Below are positions 59,700 to 64,000 of a DNA stretch of 64,000 nt, piece by piece. Each line of letters opens with the position of its first letter. The first letter of the stretch is position 1. The stretch covers positions 35,707,608 through 35,771,607 of the forward strand of contig OX442314.1 in NCBI GenBank assembly GCA_949358305.1, given 5' to 3'. The position numbers and the translations under genes are program-made. Source of the stretch: Strigamia acuminata. Its lineage: Eukaryota; Arthropoda; Chilopoda; Geophilomorpha; Linotaeniidae. The notes beneath the pieces were generated by a model. The model was not told the origin of the DNA. It did not search any database and worked only from the letters and a program-made list of their open reading frames with translations.

Positions 59700-62640
59700 A
59701 GCTGTAAACACAGCAAAAATGTGAATTCAAAGAGAAGAAACAAATTTGTCAAAAAGGAGAGGATGTTTTTATAAGAAGAGAAAATACAACAGTAAGTTTA
59801 GAGAAGCTAACGTTGCCGCCACAGCCACTTCCTTCATGTCCATCCATTCCGCCTGTGGAGTGGTGAGAAGCCCGCCTCGCTGAAGTGGAGGAGCAGTGAA
59901 AGGAATTTATTTCCCTACGAAGTTTGAGTTTGAAAGGACAGAGCCTGATCCAAAAAATTTGTAGTTGGAAATTTCAAACCAGCACAGTTATTGTTAAAAT
60001 ATGCTGTTCGGAAACCAAAATTACAAAGATTTTGCCTCCATTTTGGAGCAAGGAAAAAGTTTTGTATAAGAAATCTTGCACGGAAGTTATACCATGCCTG
60101 AAAGTTTGTATTAGGAAAGAAAAGGAACCATCAATTAATTTGTTATATTAACATAAATGTTTTCCAAGTGACCATTTAGAAAAGGAAAAGACAAAGAAAG
60201 CAATTATTATAGTGAATACCGGTAAGCAAGTCAAACAGCAAAATTCATGACAATTGGCAAATGCTACACACAGAAGATGTCTTGAAATGTTTAAATAATC
60301 AATATCAGCTGCAAGGACTGTGCGAAAAATTGCATCGCTAGAAGCAAGTGTCATGTCAAGTGCCTAATTTCAAACTGCATCAATGAATATCAGCCGGAAA
60401 CATTGCAAAGTGTACTATCATCTGAACAATATTCGGAGTTCTTAAACATGTTGACTGCAGAAAAGATGCAAAAAGTTGCAATTCCGAACATCATGACCTG
60501 TATTCATTTCAACCAGAGCTCTTTTAGCATGAACCAGGGAAAAGAGTTGGATTTTACACCCCCACTTTCAAAAATGATGCGATAAAATACCAAGAAACCA
60601 TCGGCATCGACGTGTTTTTTTCTACAAAGTCTGATTTAAGCCTAATGTAGAATCTGTTGTTTTTGCTCTTTATATAGGTCTACCTCCGTTTGACCTCCGT
60701 TTATTCGCACAAAGCTGTTCAGAGGCCATGGACGAGATATTCCAAAAGCACCACGACTGCAGTAAATTACTGCAACTTAGCTTTTTCACAGAAGGCACGT
60801 TCCGTACCTACTTGAAGCACTTTGATTAATTATTGTCATCGATTGATTGAAGAAGGGATGGATTTTCTACACTTGTTATTTTCGGATTATTTCACTTTAG
60901 CAACGCCCGTTATAGCGACATTGTTTAGAGAAGCTAGCAATAGAGAGGTAAACATTTAGGTCATGCAATCAAATAGAGAAAGTAAAAGCAATCACAAACC
61001 ACAAATCTCAAATCGCAAATCACAAATCAAATCTCGGACAGCTTTCATCATTCTACCTCGCCAGATTTAATATTTTGGTTATCGAGTCAGTTTGGAGTCA
61101 GATAGTAGTCCAAAGTATTTTACATGGTAATCGGGTGATTGCAAAATTTCTACATTTTTTCCTTTTTAGAGGTATGGAATTGTAGTAAGTTTGCAAATAG
61201 GAAATATTGTAAATTTTTATGCTATATAGGTCATAGTGAAAAACAATTCATTCTAAAGGAATAGGAGAATTAGTTTTGTTCTATTATCATCATGAGGAAC
61301 ACAGACCCAACACAGAACAGTTTAAAACGAGTACAAGTGTAGGTTACATGCCAACAGCGACCCTGGCAACAGCGCTTTGAAAACAAAATGAACAGCACAA
61401 TTTTCAAGCATGTTCATTTTCACAAAGGGAAGCATGTGAGCTCAATTGGGAAGGAGCGAGGATGCCACATTTTGTGGGAAATGTCGAGATTTGCAACGTG
61501 TTGCTTCGGCGATAAACAATCAAACGCAATCAATAACAAAAACCCCAAACCAATAAGAAATTTACGACTTGAAAATTCATAAAAATCCAAAATGTTTAAA
61601 ATTGATAATCAAATCGGTGAATGCAACAGTCCTGAGTATTGGAATGCGGCCTTACAACACCTTATGATTTATTCCCAGAATTAAATTTGAAAATTTGAAA
61701 TTGATTTGAATCTACGGAGAAGAACAAGAAGATCCAAACCCAAGGAATTTTGGACAACAAGAAAAAATCGACTAAAAGCAAAAAAGACGAAGTAGAAAGG
61801 CAACCTAACCAAATAGATTCACAAAAAGCAGAAATAGAAAATCCTGAAAATTCCTTCTTTCTTAATCTGAATAATAGACTAAATTCACCATAACACCCAA
61901 TTATGGATACAGGATTTGTTAAGTTTAAAGAAGTTGATTTAGAGTTAGGGACAGCTTGCAAAGTATAGCGGTTAGATCGAGAGATGAAGGTGCATTATCA
62001 CAGAATTCTGTGGCATTATGACCCTGCGCACTAGAAATTCAATATCTTAAATCCGCACAGAAACAAGATAAACTTTCAATAAAAATATATAAAAACATTT
62101 TGAACAAATTCTAATTCCTGCAGCTTGAATAGTAATACAAGTGTTATTTCTTGATTCAAATGAACATTAGGCCTAAAATAGAATCTGAACATTTTCACAC
62201 ATGAAAGAATCAAGAAACATTAACTAAAACCAAACCATAGGAGTCAAAATCCATTCGACATCCAGGTCCTTGATCACACGAAAAATAAAGAAATTGTGAA
62301 AAATACCGAATTGAAGGAATCCGAGAGAAAAGAAAACAACGTACGAAAACGTCTCCCGAAATGGAATAAAGAGCACGCACACGTGACTGTTGCTGTGTCA
62401 ACAATAAAGCATCACTATTGGTTGGAATCAACGTCAGATCGTTAATAACAGTTGTTCCCACCATAGCGTAGCTGCAACTCTCTCCAGTACTGATGTACTG
62501 ATGTACTGATGTCAGCCTGTTTAAACATTACATTTGGTCACAAGAGAGTTTAGTCATTATTATGTTTATAGTTATGTTTATAATTATGTTTATAATTCAA
62601 AGTAGCTTGATAGCAAGCTGTAAGTGTTATGAATAGAATA
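59700..62640. repeat. dispersed repeat blocks, copy 2
   Basis: 60040-61975 matches 31320-33017 and 61979-62620 matches 33894-34600, in the same order and orientation, without the 873-bp RING insert. 59700-60030 has no feature I can support. No intact gene. Confidence 0.75.
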
Positions 62641-63440
62641 TTTTTTAACTCCCGGTTCAACTCGTCTTGGGGATGGGTAGTTTTAGATTTATAGATTATT
62701 TTAAATATTTAGATAGTACTTTGTTTTAGATGTTTAGAAAGTATTTTGTTTCACTTTCAGGTGTATAAATAAATAGTAATGAAAAATAAGACCACCCAAA
62801 ATGATTAGACAAATAGTAGATTTCATAATGAGTTTCCTCTACGACGGTAATCCAGCAGAAATTACAATTTTCGACATCTGTGATATCATCAGGGAGTCGA
62901 AATATTTAATTCGCAAAAGAAAGAATGGTATTATTCATTGAACAAAGACGACAAACCAAGAATGAATCACGGATATAAGCTTATTTACGGTAGGTATTTT
63001 TTTTAAATTGAAATACAATCCTTTATTTTGATTGCAGTTCTCTAACTCTGAAATAGTTTTTGGAAATATTTCCAAATAGCATTAATCATCTTAAATATCA
63101 AGCGCCAATCACGGATTTATATAAAAAGCATGTGGATACAATCGGTACAGACGAGGAAATTTGGCCACCAGTTTCGACAAACAACAGAAGAACTAAATCT
63201 TATTTGGAACATGCGAACAGGGACAAAGAAGGTTTTTATGTATTTTAGACAATACCGGTAACCAAGTAAATGGCGTGCAGCCATGCAGCATACAAAAACA
63301 CGCCTGTTTCACAACATTAGAGTAGAAAATCGCGTTATAGCAACTTTGTTTTCGCTGATCCCACAGAAAGAAATCTATCGAGTTGTCATTAAAGCCAGCA
63401 AAGTTTGCCATCAAAATCTACCAGCCAACACATCATTAAA
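62641..63440. repeat. dispersed repeat and AT-rich DNA
   Basis: 62670-62900 matches 37800-38050. The rest is AT-rich with short ORFs only. Confidence 0.6.
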
Positions 63441-63790
63441 AGGTATACTATTTTTTTGCGTTAGAATTGGTTTGTCTTTTTGTCTAAATTTTTCAGGATG
63501 TAAAAGTGCCCAATCTAATAGTGGTCATCTAATGGTGGTCAACACCATAAAAGGGCTAATGGCGGTAACTAGGTTACCATTCAGAACCATGCCGTCAGCG
63601 GGAATTTTTCAGTGCAAGACGGAGTTCCACACATTTTCATCTATTTCGATGACATTTTGGTGGCAACGTGGTCGGTTGGTGACCATATGGAGATATTAGA
63701 GGACATTTTCAAGAAATTACAACTGACAAAGGAGAAATGTAAATTTATTAAGCCAAGACTGGACTTCCTAGGTTTTCATACACATTTTAT
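63440..63790 (+). pseudogene. gypsy-type RT relic, copy 2
   Basis: Same broken RT segment as 37440-37800: VNTIKGLMAVTRLPF, MPSAGIFQ, IYFDDILVATWSVGDH, RLDFLGFHT, with different small indels. The flank 63840-64000 also matches 37801-37960. Confidence 0.78.
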
Positions 63791-64000
63791 ATCTTGTTGG
63801 GGATATGTGGACACAAAAAAGACCAGCCTATGAAGCCAAGCAACTTAATTATTGTTTATATTGTCTGGTTTTAGGTTTTTAGATTATTTTAAATATTTAG
63901 ATAGGACTTTGTTTTAGATGTTTAGAAAGTATTTTGTTTCACTTTTAGATGTATAAATAAATAGTGATGAAAAATAAGACCACCTAAAATGATTAGACAA

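Overview
This is eukaryotic, animal-type DNA, and most of it is mobile elements. It holds two and a half copies of one large Ty3/gypsy-class LTR retrotransposon family, many decayed pieces of other retroelements (gypsy, copia, BEL/Pao), small non-autonomous elements, and the 3' end of one conserved host gene, the spliceosomal DEAD-box helicase DDX23/PRP28. A possible 50-base intron ending in ATTTCAG near 29.4 kb and the AT-rich intergenic DNA suggest an invertebrate, perhaps a nematode. That is inference; no rRNA or tRNA gene is visible to settle it.

Layout. 1-24556: a head-to-tail array, copy A (its 5' part lies outside the window) - shared LTR (9574-10507) - copy B - LTR (23591-24556). The array ends directly against a DDX23 codon. 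24557-25165: the last 203 codons of DDX23. 25.2-38.8 kb: accessory DNA with a perfect 57-bp inverted repeat, a minisatellite, integrase and RT relics, nested insertions, a RING-finger gene fragment and a possible small intron-containing gene. 38.85-55.4 kb: a foldback-like element with inverted arms made of 16-bp repeats, interrupted in its left arm by copy C (39006-53886), which is complete and flanked by a 4-bp target duplication AAGT. 55.4-64 kb: copia, gypsy and BEL/Pao relics plus a second copy of dispersed blocks seen at 31-38 kb.

The retrotransposon family. Each complete copy is about 14.9 kb: LTR (about 0.92-0.97 kb), primer-binding site, gag (about 1300 aa; RGG-rich N-terminus, long coiled coil, RD/RS-rich linker, capsid-like domain, CCHC knuckle), pol in the -1 frame (protease, RT, RNase H, integrase with GPY/F), an approximately 0.7-kb gap, a third ORF of about 1070 aa, polypurine tract, LTR. 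A heptamer A AAA AAC, a 6-nt spacer and a 10-bp stem sit at the gag/pol junction in all three copies, so pol is very probably made by -1 frameshifting. The third ORF is in the env position but shows no signal peptide or membrane segment. It has an arginine/serine-rich centre and a helical C-terminal domain that I do not recognise. Its frame opens exactly after a TAG that can serve as a splice acceptor, and it can be joined in frame to a short conserved ORF 0.4 kb upstream. Copy C has lost the ORF3 ATG but kept the frame.

Defects. Copies A and B both carry Asn instead of the first catalytic Asp of integrase. Copy B also has a nonsense codon early in gag and a 36-bp deletion in pol. Copy C has intact gag and pol frames, the integrase Asp, and LTRs differing by only about five substitutions and one 10-bp duplication, so it is the youngest-looking and most complete copy.
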